Positions 16,477 to 25,189 of a DNA stretch of 36,013 nucleotides are shown here, one piece after another. Within the stretch, counting starts at the first letter, position 1. Each line of letters opens with the position of its first letter. A program made the translations under genes and the position numbers. The notes under the pieces were generated by a model. That model had not been told where the DNA came from. It ran no database searches and worked only from the letters and a program-made list of their open reading frames with translations. Origin of the DNA: Gemmatimonadota bacterium (GTDB lineage Bacteria; Gemmatimonadota; Gemmatimonadetes; Gemmatimonadales; GWC2-71-9). The stretch spans positions 1-36,013 of the forward strand of contig JAJCZW010000136.1 in the NCBI GenBank assembly GCA_029262155.1. The letters are read 5' to 3'.

Positions 16477-17880
16477 ATGAGTAACGACTTGCCCATCATT
16501 GCGCGCCGTCTCGTGGTCGGTTGGATCGGGGTGTTTGCCCTCGTGTTAACCGCGTGTGGAGGGGGACCTCCGCAACCCGGCACGACCCGGGCACAGCTTA
16601 ACGACACCTTAGAGGAACTCTTTGACCTGAGTGCCGTCTACCAGCGCTTGGGACGACTGACCGGGGTGGGTCCGATCCCGTTTATCGGGACGGTGGAGTA
16701 TTTCGGGGGACGGAACGATTCGACGGTGGCCCAGGTGGGGCTTTCCCTCGCAAACAGTGCGCTCGTGTTCCAGCGTGCGACTAGTGGGTTCCAGGCTCGT
16801 TACCGGGTCGACATGTCGTTTTCGCGTCCCGGACTCGCCCCGATAAGCTATTCCCGGAACGAAGTTGTGGCGGTGAGTGGTTTCCCCGAGGCGAGACGAT
16901 CGGATGAGACCATCGTCCTGCAACAATCCTTTCTGGTTGCACCCGGAACCTATACCGTCGACCTCACTGTCGTGGACGAGGTCTCGAAACTCACCAGCAA
17001 AGCAAAACGGACGATCGACATTCCGACCTTCGGCCCCGGGACGACCACCGCCCCCGTGCTGGTCTATCAGGCTGGCTCCCGGACAGAACGGGACGAGAGC
17101 GTACCAGTTTTGCTCAACCCACGAGGGAACGTATCCCAGGGCGGGGATTCACTCCTGGTGTATTTGGAAGCCTACGGCTTGACTGAAAAGCGGGAGTTTC
17201 CGATCACGGTCAGAGATGATCGCGATAGTGTCGCGATACGGACGGTCGCGGTGTTTCACGGAGGCCACCCGGTCGAGAGCCAGACGATTCGGGTCCCTCC
17301 CGAAGCCCCCCCATTGGGACAACTCACGGTGACCATTGGTCAAGGGACCAGTACCGAGCCGGGGCAACTCGCGGTCGGGGCCGGCGCGGGCAAGGAAACA
17401 ACCGCGCTGGTTTCCTTCTCCAACACATGGGTGGTTACCAATTACGACAACCTCTTGAACCTGCTTCGGTTCTTCGGCTACAACGACGCACTCGATGCGC
17501 TACGCAAAGCACCCGCGGCAGATCGGGCTCCCTTGTGGCGAGCATTCTTCAAGGAAAGCGATCCCAACCCCAACACCGCAAACAACGAGGCGTTGGATCA
17601 GTACTTTACCCGGGTAGCGATTGCGAACGAGCAGTTCCGTGAGGAGGGCCTTAACTCGGGTTGGCGGAGTGACCGAGGAGAGGTTTTCATCACTCTGGGG
17701 GAGCCCGACCAGGTCTCCGAGTCTCTCCCTGGTGACCAAAACCGGGTGATCCAGTGGGCCTATGTGGACTACAGGGCAGTCTTGACGTTTACCGGGAGTT
17801 TTGGTCTTGGGACGTTCCGGTTGACACCGGCCTCGCGCGCCGAATTCAGTCGGGTCCGTTCCATCGTTCAACAGAGGTAG
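16477..17880 (+). CDS. GWxTD domain-containing lipoprotein
   Basis: 467-residue secreted lipoprotein. The N-terminus has Arg residues, a hydrophobic stretch and the lipobox LTAC followed by a Gly-rich linker. The long middle part is beta-rich. The C-terminal 100 residues match the GWxTD domain family: a helical segment with YFTRVAIANEQFREEG, then GWRSDRGEVFITLGEPDQVSE (here Ser replaces the usual Thr), then IQWAYVDYRAVLTFTGSFGLGTFRL. The molecular role of the family is not known to me. ATG 16477 is preceded by GAGG; the open frame extends to 16414. It is followed by polA on the same strand after 44 bp. Confidence 0.85.
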   Translation: MSNDLPIIARRLVVGWIGVFALVLTACGGGPPQPGTTRAQLNDTLEELFDLSAVYQRLGRLTGVGPIPFIGTVEYFGGRNDSTVAQVGLSLANSALVFQRATSGFQARYRVDMSFSRPGLAPISYSRNEVVAVSGFPEARRSDETIVLQQSFLVAPGTYTVDLTVVDEVSKLTSKAKRTIDIPTFGPGTTTAPVLVYQAGSRTERDESVPVLLNPRGNVSQGGDSLLVYLEAYGLTEKREFPITVRDDRDSVAIRTVAVFHGGHPVESQTIRVPPEAPPLGQLTVTIGQGTSTEPGQLAVGAGAGKETTALVSFSNTWVVTNYDNLLNLLRFFGYNDALDALRKAPAADRAPLWRAFFKESDPNPNTANNEALDQYFTRVAIANEQFREEGLNSGWRSDRGEVFITLGEPDQVSESLPGDQNRVIQWAYVDYRAVLTFTGSFGLGTFRLTPASRAEFSRVRSIVQQR

Positions 17881-17924
17881 CCTCCGTCTCAAGGCTCTCG
17901 TAGTAGTGGGGTTATTCTTCCCCG

Positions 17925-20705
17925 ATGCCCGACCATCCGACCCCGCAACTTTTTTTGATCGATGGCTACGCCCTGATCTACCGGGCATTCTTTGCCATGA
18001 TCAGCCGTCCCCTCCGAACCAGTCGTGGCGAAAACACTTCCGCTGCATGGGGAGTGGTCAACTTTCTTCTCCGGCTTCGGGCCAACTACCACCCCGCGTA
18101 CATCGCGTGGATTCACGACGCCGGCGATTCGTTTCGGACCGAGCGGTACCCTGAATACAAATCCACCCGACAAAAGTTAGACGCTGAACTCCAAGCCGAC
18201 TTCGATCGCTCGATTACGCATATCGAGACCCTCTTGGCAGCGTTCCGCGTGCCGATCGTCGCTGTGGCGGGGTATGAGGCCGACGATGTGATAGGGACGC
18301 TCGCCGAGCGCCATAGCAAGGGCGACCTGCAGGTGGTCATCGTATCGGGTGACAAAGACTTCTATCAATTGATCCGTCCCGGTGTTGCCCTGCTGAACCC
18401 CGGGCGTGGAGGACCGGCAGGTGTGGAGGAGCATTGGGTCGATGAATCGAATGCTTCGGAGCGACTCGGCGTGCCACCAAACCAGGTGGTGGACTACCTG
18501 GCGCTCGTCGGGGATAGCTCGGACAACGTTCCCGGGGTCCGAGGCATCGGCGATAAGGGGGCTCGGAAACTCCTCGAAAGTTGGGAGACGCTTGAGGATA
18601 TTCTCAGTCATGCGTCGGAGGTGACGGCCAAGCGGACCCGTGAAGCGCTGCAGTCCCAACAAGAGAATGCCCGTCTCTCGCGTGAGCTGGTGACGATCCA
18701 ACGTGACGTGCCGGTTGAGGTCGATCTCGACGCATTGGCTGCCGCAGAACCAGACTCCGAGGCTCTCGTCGGTATTCTCTCGGAACTCGAATTCCACTCC
18801 TTGATCCAGCGCCTCGACCTCTCACCCGGTGTTACAGCCGAGCGAGAGGACGACGACTCGCCGACGGATCCCGCCCCGGTGACACCCATCGTCGACACCG
18901 CCCGTGATCTGATCGTGTGTGTCGATGCGATCCGGCGGCACGGATCGATGGTGATCGAGACGTGGGCGACGAGGAGCGATGCCCGGGAATCGCGCCTCAT
19001 CGGACTCGCCGTTGGTGCCGATCAGGCCTCTTGGTACCTGCCCTTCGGGCATGAGCCGGCGGACGGGGCGCTAGCCGCCCCCGAGCCGGTGGCCGTGCTT
19101 CCGCCGCTCACCGATCCAGCGGTTGCCCCCCTCCGCGAAGCATTGGAGGATGCCGCGCTTCCCAAGATGGGGCACAACATCAAACGGGATTGGGAGGTCT
19201 TACGGGCGGCGGGCGTTGAACTCGCTGGCGTACGGCACGACCTCCTCTTGGAGAGCTTCGTGTTGGAGCCCGGCCGTCGATCACACGCTCTCCCAACGCT
19301 GGCACTTGATCAGCTGGGCCAAACCATCTCCACCACGCGGGACCTTACCGGGAAAGGGAAAGCCGCGGTTTCGCTGGCAGTGGTGAAGACCTCACAGGTG
19401 GCTGAGGTAGGCGGCGCGCGGCTTCGCGCAATAGCCGCGTTGGCGGAACGCTTCCACCCGGCGCTCCGCGAGATGGCATTGGAACCTCTCCTCCACGACA
19501 TCGAACTCCCTCTCATCGCGGTGTTGGTCGATATGGAGTGGACAGGAATCCAGATCGACGCCGGGGTCTTCCGGCGACTGAGCGCCGAGGTGTTGGAGGA
19601 TCTCGCGAGGTTAGGGAAGGCCATCATCGAGGCATCAGGAACAGAATTCAATCTGAACAGCCCTAAACAGCTGGCGAGCGTGCTCTTCGACAAACTGCAA
19701 CTCCCGATCCTCAAACGGACCAAAACGGGCCCATCGACCGATGCGGAGGTTCTGGAGCAACTTGCGGCCGCGGGGCACGATGTCCCGACGCTACTCTTGG
19801 AATACCGGGAACTTGAGAAACTCCGATCGACCTATATCGACGTCCTTCCGGGGTGCGTGAACCAAAAGACCGGACGGATCCATACCACCTTCCACCAGAC
19901 CGGTGCCGCCACCGGCCGACTCTCATCCTCCGATCCCAATCTCCAGAACATTCCGATTCGAACGCCCCGAGGAGAGGAAATCCGACGTGGTTTCGTTCCC
20001 GGGGAAGGGTCGGTTCTGGTCGTGGCAGATTACTCTCAGATTGAACTGCGCCTCATAGCCCACCTGTCCGGCGACTCCGCGTTCATCGAAGCCTTTCGGC
20101 GCGGGGGTGACATTCACCGTGAAACGGCAGCGATCATCTTTGGGGTCGCCATCGATGAGGTGACTCCGGAGATGCGGGCTCGGGCCAAGACGATCAACTT
20201 CGCCACCATCTACGGCCAGGGTCCATTTGCCTTAAGCAAGCAACTCGGTGTTGCCCAGGAAGAGGCCAAGGCGTTTATCACACAGTACTTCGAGCGCTTT
20301 GCCGGTGTGAGGGCGTATCTCGACCATCAGGTTGAGTTGGGACGATCACAGGGGTACGTCGAGACCCTCTTCAAGCGACGCCGATACGTTCCCGAACTCA
20401 AAGACCGAAACTTCAACGTCCGTGCCTTCGGGGAGCGGCTCTGTCAGAACAGCCCACTCCAGGGCTCGGCAGCCGATCTGATCAAGATTGCGATGATCCA
20501 GATCCATCAATCGCTCGCCGACGAAGGGTTCACGGCACGACTCCTCCTTCAGGTCCACGACGAACTGGTCTTGGAGGCCCCAACAACCGAATCCGAACGG
20601 GTGGCAACCTTGGTACGGGAGAAGATGGAGGGCGCAGCGACCCTTGAGGTTCCTTTGCTGGTCGACGTGGGGATTGGGCCCAACTGGTTGGATGCGAAAC
20701 ACTAA
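17925..20705 (+). CDS. polA: DNA polymerase I, probably without proofreading
   Basis: 926-residue family A polymerase for repair and Okazaki fragment processing. The N-terminal 5'-3' exonuclease domain (1-300) has LIDGYALIYRAFFA, GYEADDVIGTLA, SGDKDFYQL and GDSSDNVPGVRGIGDKGA. The polymerase domain has motif A VVADYSQIELRLIAHLSGD (Asp near 702), motif B RARAKTINFATIYGQG (near 751-766) and motif C LLQVHDELVLEAP. In the middle 3'-5' exonuclease-like domain the DxE motif reads VIET (343-346) and the late Asp region reads QVAEVGGARLRA, so two of the four metal ligands seem lost; only E345 and D422 remain. No strong ribosome site precedes ATG 17925. Confidence 0.96.
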   Translation: MPDHPTPQLFLIDGYALIYRAFFAMISRPLRTSRGENTSAAWGVVNFLLRLRANYHPAYIAWIHDAGDSFRTERYPEYKSTRQKLDAELQADFDRSITHIETLLAAFRVPIVAVAGYEADDVIGTLAERHSKGDLQVVIVSGDKDFYQLIRPGVALLNPGRGGPAGVEEHWVDESNASERLGVPPNQVVDYLALVGDSSDNVPGVRGIGDKGARKLLESWETLEDILSHASEVTAKRTREALQSQQENARLSRELVTIQRDVPVEVDLDALAAAEPDSEALVGILSELEFHSLIQRLDLSPGVTAEREDDDSPTDPAPVTPIVDTARDLIVCVDAIRRHGSMVIETWATRSDARESRLIGLAVGADQASWYLPFGHEPADGALAAPEPVAVLPPLTDPAVAPLREALEDAALPKMGHNIKRDWEVLRAAGVELAGVRHDLLLESFVLEPGRRSHALPTLALDQLGQTISTTRDLTGKGKAAVSLAVVKTSQVAEVGGARLRAIAALAERFHPALREMALEPLLHDIELPLIAVLVDMEWTGIQIDAGVFRRLSAEVLEDLARLGKAIIEASGTEFNLNSPKQLASVLFDKLQLPILKRTKTGPSTDAEVLEQLAAAGHDVPTLLLEYRELEKLRSTYIDVLPGCVNQKTGRIHTTFHQTGAATGRLSSSDPNLQNIPIRTPRGEEIRRGFVPGEGSVLVVADYSQIELRLIAHLSGDSAFIEAFRRGGDIHRETAAIIFGVAIDEVTPEMRARAKTINFATIYGQGPFALSKQLGVAQEEAKAFITQYFERFAGVRAYLDHQVELGRSQGYVETLFKRRRYVPELKDRNFNVRAFGERLCQNSPLQGSAADLIKIAMIQIHQSLADEGFTARLLLQVHDELVLEAPTTESERVATLVREKMEGAATLEVPLLVDVGIGPNWLDAKH

Positions 20706-20733
20706 CTCTTTATCGCAGTAAAACGAAAGAGCG

Positions 20734-22998
20734 TTACTCCGAGTCTGCTCGCTTCACCCGTCCTCCGGGCCACCAATTCCATCGTCCCATCAACTGCATG
20801 AATGCAGGCACCAAGACCATGCGGACGATGGTGGCGTCGAGCAAGACGGCGACCGCCAAGCCGAAACCAAGGAATTGCATTACCAGGACGCCGGCAAAGG
20901 CAAACGCACCGAACACCATGATCATGATCAACGCCGCCGACGTGATGACCGAGGCGGTGGCGCTCAACCCCTCCATCGTCGCCTGGGTGTTGTGCCCGGT
21001 CCGATCGTACGCCTCCTTGATGCGGCTCAGTAGAAACACCTCATAGTCCATACTCAGGCCGAAAACGACGGCAAACACCAAGACAGGAACCACCACAAAG
21101 ATCGCTTCCGTCGGCCCGTCGAGCCCGATCAACTGGCTCCCAATCCCATGTTGGAAGACGAGGACGATCAGCCCGAACGTTCCCGCCACCGAAAGCGAGT
21201 TCATGATGATGGCCTTGATTGGCACGAGCACCGAACGGAAGGCGATCGCCAACATGATACCCGTCGCGGCGAGAATCAGGACCACAAGAAGAGGAAACCG
21301 TGCCAGCAGGTCCTCTTGGAAATCGAGGCTCGCGGCGACATACCCGCCAACGGAGACGGTGGCGTCTCGGAGTTGGCGAATCTGTCCGTCCCGGACGATC
21401 GCCCGGGTGTGTTTCACGATATCCATGGCGGACGTCAGGGTGGTGGTGTCACTCAGAATGACATCCAGCAGTGTGACACGGGCATCTTCGCTGAGATAGG
21501 CATCCAAGAAGGCCCCGTGCCGTGCCCGCGCGGTGTCGAGGTTGGAGTAGAGGAGTGAATAGGCCAGAATCGACCGACCGGGCACGAGGTCAACGAGGCT
21601 ACGGACGTCACGGATTTTGGGGTCAGCCCGGAGGGAATCCGATAAGGCCCTGAGTCCACGAAGGGTGGTGGCCGACGCGGCGCGGCTCCCCTCGGGGACC
21701 TCCACCACGATTCGAATAGGAAGCAGGTAGCCTGAGACACCCATGGAATCGAGCATCGCAACACCTGCGCCCGCTTCGGTCTGGGTGGGCCACCAATGGC
21801 GAGCCGGAAGTCCAATACGGATAAAGAGGAGTGGCGCGGTGAGGACGCCGATAGCCAGGAGCCCCATGGTGAGTGCCCGGCGGGGATGCCGGCTCAGCGA
21901 TCGCGCCCATTTCTCCCAGACCTGCGGGGCGTGATACCAGCTGAGTCGTCGGGCGAGCCACTTGGGTTGGTCGATCGCCCGACCGGTGACCGCTAAGACC
22001 GCGGGCAAAAATGTCGTGGAGAGCAGCACCGCCACGGCGACGACCACGAGCCCACCGACGCCCACGCTCCTGGTTTCAACCAGTGGGGTGAGCAGGAGAG
22101 CGGAAAACCCGACGATCACCGTCAACCCTGACGTGATCACCGCCGATCCGGCAGTATGCATCGTTCGCATCGCGGCTTCCTGCCGTCGGTAACCTCGGTT
22201 TAACTCCTCACGAAACCGGGTTACCACGAGCAAGGAGTAGTCGATACCGACGCCGAGCCCGATCATGGTGGTCATGTTGAGCACAAAGACCGACATCGGC
22301 ATGATGGCGGTGAGATACCCGATAATGGTGAGCGACACGGCAATCGCCATGGTGCCAACCATGATGGGTAAGAGGGCGGCGACTAACGCTCCGAACGCGA
22401 GAATCAGGATGACCATGTTGACCGGAAGGAGCCGTGTCTCCAGGCGTTTCGAGTCACGCCAACTCACCGTTCGGACATCGAGGTCCAGCGGGGCCCGGCC
22501 CGTGACGCGAAGGGTGTATCCACCCGACCCCGGCATACGCGCCAAGGTGCTCCGCATTGCCGTTCGGAAGGGATCGACGAGAGCGCCCACGCTGTCTCCT
22601 GGAACATCGAGGGCGAGCAGAAAGAAGGTTGTGTGTTCGTCGGTGCTCAGAAAGGTCGAATCACCACTCGTTCCATAGGAGATGAGTGCGCGGGTGTAGG
22701 GTTGCTTCTCGGCTATCGTCGTAAGAGAGTCGAGGACGAGACGGGCGGGACCGGACCGGAACGAAGTTGGTCCCTCCACCACCACGGCAAGGAACTCGCT
22801 AAAAGGACGGCGAAATCGCTCATGGAGAAGAAGATCGGCCTGGCGAGCCTCAGTAATCCGATTGCTCCCGCCACGGAGATTGAGCTTATTCGGAGTTGCT
22901 GGCGCGCGGAGGAAGGCAAATCCCCCGAGGATGACCCAGAATCCAATGACGGCCCACCGGAATCGGATCAGCCCGCGAGCCAGGAAACGCATAACCAC
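20734..22998 (-). CDS. MMPL/RND family transporter
   Basis: Inner-membrane exporter of about 754 residues built as two similar halves, each with one transmembrane segment, a large outer loop and five more segments. The signature GVGIDYSLLVVTRFREE lies in the first half and FGLSMDYEVFLLSRIKE in the second, each with the conserved Asp-Tyr pair used for proton coupling. Related proteins export lipids, hopanoids or drugs; the substrate here is unknown. GTG 22998 has AAAGG 6 nt upstream; ATG 22992 is a close alternative, and the frame reaches 23049. No membrane fusion protein or outer-membrane channel gene adjoins it. It converges on polA with a 28-bp gap. Confidence 0.88.
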   Translation of the reverse strand: MVMRFLARGLIRFRWAVIGFWVILGGFAFLRAPATPNKLNLRGGSNRITEARQADLLLHERFRRPFSEFLAVVVEGPTSFRSGPARLVLDSLTTIAEKQPYTRALISYGTSGDSTFLSTDEHTTFFLLALDVPGDSVGALVDPFRTAMRSTLARMPGSGGYTLRVTGRAPLDLDVRTVSWRDSKRLETRLLPVNMVILILAFGALVAALLPIMVGTMAIAVSLTIIGYLTAIMPMSVFVLNMTTMIGLGVGIDYSLLVVTRFREELNRGYRRQEAAMRTMHTAGSAVITSGLTVIVGFSALLLTPLVETRSVGVGGLVVVAVAVLLSTTFLPAVLAVTGRAIDQPKWLARRLSWYHAPQVWEKWARSLSRHPRRALTMGLLAIGVLTAPLLFIRIGLPARHWWPTQTEAGAGVAMLDSMGVSGYLLPIRIVVEVPEGSRAASATTLRGLRALSDSLRADPKIRDVRSLVDLVPGRSILAYSLLYSNLDTARARHGAFLDAYLSEDARVTLLDVILSDTTTLTSAMDIVKHTRAIVRDGQIRQLRDATVSVGGYVAASLDFQEDLLARFPLLVVLILAATGIMLAIAFRSVLVPIKAIIMNSLSVAGTFGLIVLVFQHGIGSQLIGLDGPTEAIFVVVPVLVFAVVFGLSMDYEVFLLSRIKEAYDRTGHNTQATMEGLSATASVITSAALIMIMVFGAFAFAGVLVMQFLGFGLAVAVLLDATIVRMVLVPAFMQLMGRWNWWPGGRVKRADSE

Positions 22999-23114
22999 AG
23001 GCGACCTTTCCTCGTCGGACAGCCGGCACGTGGTGTGCGGCAGGCCCAATGTTAAGAGGAATGGCCTGCTCTACGCCAGTTTTCCGTTGATTGAGCGTCA
23101 CGGAGGCTCATGAC

Positions 23115-23897
23115 ATGAATCGGGTGATCTTACTACTACTCGTCGTCCTAGGGGGGCTCGTGATTGTCGGGCGTATCCTTCCTCGAGCCGGGACCCCGGA
23201 GGCCGTGGAGAAGAATGTCGTCTCCAGTGCAATCGACACCGCCTCGAGTCTTGGCCGAGATCAAAGGCTCCTCCCCCCTCCAGCTGCTGTCCCCCAACCA
23301 GGGGGATCCGGCGGCTCGGCTTTGGCACGGTTGGGGGTTCGGCGACGCATCGCCCAGGCCCGCGGGTCGGTCTATTTGGATTCGGCCGTAGTCCTCGACT
23401 CGATTCTCCGGCGCTGGGTTCGGCCCGGGAGAGTGCCCTTACGGGTCACGGTCATCCCGAACCCTTCATCAGGAGGGGCTGGCGTCACCGCAGGGTACCG
23501 TGCGCAACTGCGGAAGGCACTCGACCATTGGGAGGCCGTTGATCTTGGGCTTCGCTTTGTGGAAGTAGAGGGATCCGAGAGCGACATCCAGGTCGGCTGG
23601 ATCGATCGATTTGGAACCGATCAATCCGGCATGACGGTTCTGGAGTCGGGACCGGATGGGGCGATCCGACAGGCCCAGATCACCCTCGCGCTCCATTCGA
23701 TGACGGGGGATCCCCTGCCATCGTACGCACAACTCGCGATCGCCCTGCATGAGGTGGGGCACGCGATTGGGCTTCCCCACTCCGCCGACTCAAGTGATGT
23801 CATGTTTCCCACAACCCACGCAACCGAACTCACTCGCCGAGATCGTGCCACCGCGTTGTTGCTCTACCGACTGCCCCCGGGCTCGGTAGAGCAGTGA
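23115..23897 (+). CDS. Matrixin-like secreted metalloprotease
   Basis: 260-residue protein with an N-terminal signal or anchor segment (MNRVILLLLVVLGGLVIVG) and a C-terminal zinc protease domain. The metzincin motif HEVGHAIGLPH is at about 212-222, followed by a Met-turn candidate DVMFP near 229-233. This fits the M10 matrixin or M57-like group. The middle part (about 110-190) matches the beta-sheet core before the zinc helix. It probably acts outside the inner membrane; the substrate is unknown. GGAGG lies 8 nt before ATG 23115; the frame opens slightly earlier, at 23091. It is divergent from the MMPL transporter gene, 116 bp away. Confidence 0.83.
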   Translation: MNRVILLLLVVLGGLVIVGRILPRAGTPEAVEKNVVSSAIDTASSLGRDQRLLPPPAAVPQPGGSGGSALARLGVRRRIAQARGSVYLDSAVVLDSILRRWVRPGRVPLRVTVIPNPSSGGAGVTAGYRAQLRKALDHWEAVDLGLRFVEVEGSESDIQVGWIDRFGTDQSGMTVLESGPDGAIRQAQITLALHSMTGDPLPSYAQLAIALHEVGHAIGLPHSADSSDVMFPTTHATELTRRDRATALLLYRLPPGSVEQ

Positions 23898-23906
23898 GCC
23901 AGGACC

Positions 23907-25187
23907 CTACTTTTCCTCGACGACTTGCTTGAGGTACGCTCGGAGTCTCGGATGATCGGAACGCCCCATTCGAGAGATCAGACTGCGCCGGACACGTTGA
24001 TCCTGTTCATGCGACGCGATGTCAATCAATCGATCGATGGCGGCGGTATCACCGATTCGGAGAAGCTCTGACACGACCGTTTCGCGCGCTTGGCGGTTGT
24101 CGACCCGGTCGTAGAGCGCACCAAGATCGGCGCTTCTCGCGCCAGCTCGTGCGGCAGCACGCACTGCGCGCGAACGAACCCGAGGTATTTCACCGTCGTC
24201 ACGCGCCCGCTCGAGGAGCCAGGAGATATTGTCGGATCCGCCAACCTGACCATGCATGTTGACGATGGCCTCGCGGGCGGTTCGGGTCTCGAACCCTGAA
24301 TACACCTCCCGCAGGAACCGTATATCCCCCCCGGTGGTGTACCGCCTGCCAAGCCCCTTGATCGCTTCCACCCTGGTCGCCTCGTTGAGGGTTCGATTTG
24401 CCGCAACCTGCCGTAAGGCAGCTCGTCCCCGTGGGTCGTCGGTATTGGCCAGTGCCTTGAGTGCTGCCCCTGCCAACCATAGGTCTTCCGAATGCTGCAG
24501 CGACAGGAGTTCGGTAACGCCGGTGCCGTGACCCATCCGACCCAGAACCGACATCGCGTGAGTTCGCATCCAGGTCGATTCGTTTTCGTCTCTTGCCAGA
24601 CGAACCATCACCGGAGTGACATCGCGGCCACCTTGGGGGCTTCGGTCGACATTGCGACCAGCCCACGATGCCGCTGTTGTCCGGACCTGACGGGACAGGT
24701 CCCGATCCTGGGCGAGGTCGAGGAGTGCGGTCGTCGTCTCTGCGGAATCGGCCAGGACCGCCGGGAGGATTGCTTCACGCCCGGGCCGTCCCTCCAAGGT
24801 TCCGGCGAGGTGTAACAGATAGGTCGCGGCTGCCTGCCCGGACACGCGACCCAGGTCCGGTCCCTCTACCGGATCGCGCAGGGGCCCGACGACCGTACGG
24901 AGAGAAACGATCTCACCTCCAACCTTCGTCACCACAACCCGTACCGGGCCATCGGTACATGCGTCCATCGTCGTGCCGATGTTCTGGATCAAGGTGAAGG
25001 AGTTGATACGAATCGTCCCGACACCGTCACCACACGCATCGGGTCGTGCTGCGTAGGTGAAGGAAACGACGCCATCTCGGGTTCGGTCCACCTGGCCATT
25101 GAGGCCCTGCCCTTGAGCCGCGACCCCGTCGATGCAGGCAAGTGAAAGTGCCGTTCCTACACTCAGGTAGAGCGCCGTGGTCCGCAT
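23907..25187 (-). CDS. Secreted HEAT-repeat protein, fourth gene of sigma operon
   Basis: 426-residue protein with a Sec signal peptide (MRTTALYLSVGTALSLACIDGVAA). An N-terminal domain of about 75 residues contains Cys in DACGDGVGTIRI and DACTDGPVRVVV, which could form a disulfide. The rest is a chain of HEAT-like helical repeats (for example LRDEN..MRTHAMSVLGRMGHGTGVTELLSL and AALKALANTDDPRGRAALRQVA). GGAG sits 8 nt before ATG 25187, and only 2 bp separate it from the upstream HEAT gene. HEAT repeats usually bind other proteins; the partner is unknown. It converges on the protease gene, 9 bp away. Confidence 0.8.
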   Translation of the reverse strand: MRTTALYLSVGTALSLACIDGVAAQGQGLNGQVDRTRDGVVSFTYAARPDACGDGVGTIRINSFTLIQNIGTTMDACTDGPVRVVVTKVGGEIVSLRTVVGPLRDPVEGPDLGRVSGQAAATYLLHLAGTLEGRPGREAILPAVLADSAETTTALLDLAQDRDLSRQVRTTAASWAGRNVDRSPQGGRDVTPVMVRLARDENESTWMRTHAMSVLGRMGHGTGVTELLSLQHSEDLWLAGAALKALANTDDPRGRAALRQVAANRTLNEATRVEAIKGLGRRYTTGGDIRFLREVYSGFETRTAREAIVNMHGQVGGSDNISWLLERARDDGEIPRVRSRAVRAAARAGARSADLGALYDRVDNRQARETVVSELLRIGDTAAIDRLIDIASHEQDQRVRRSLISRMGRSDHPRLRAYLKQVVEEK

Positions 25188-25189
25188 GG

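Noticed and set aside
20706-20731. CTCTTT-N14-AAAGAG as a terminator between polA and the MMPL gene
   Set aside because: The stem is short and A-T rich with a long loop and no T tract, so I did not list it.
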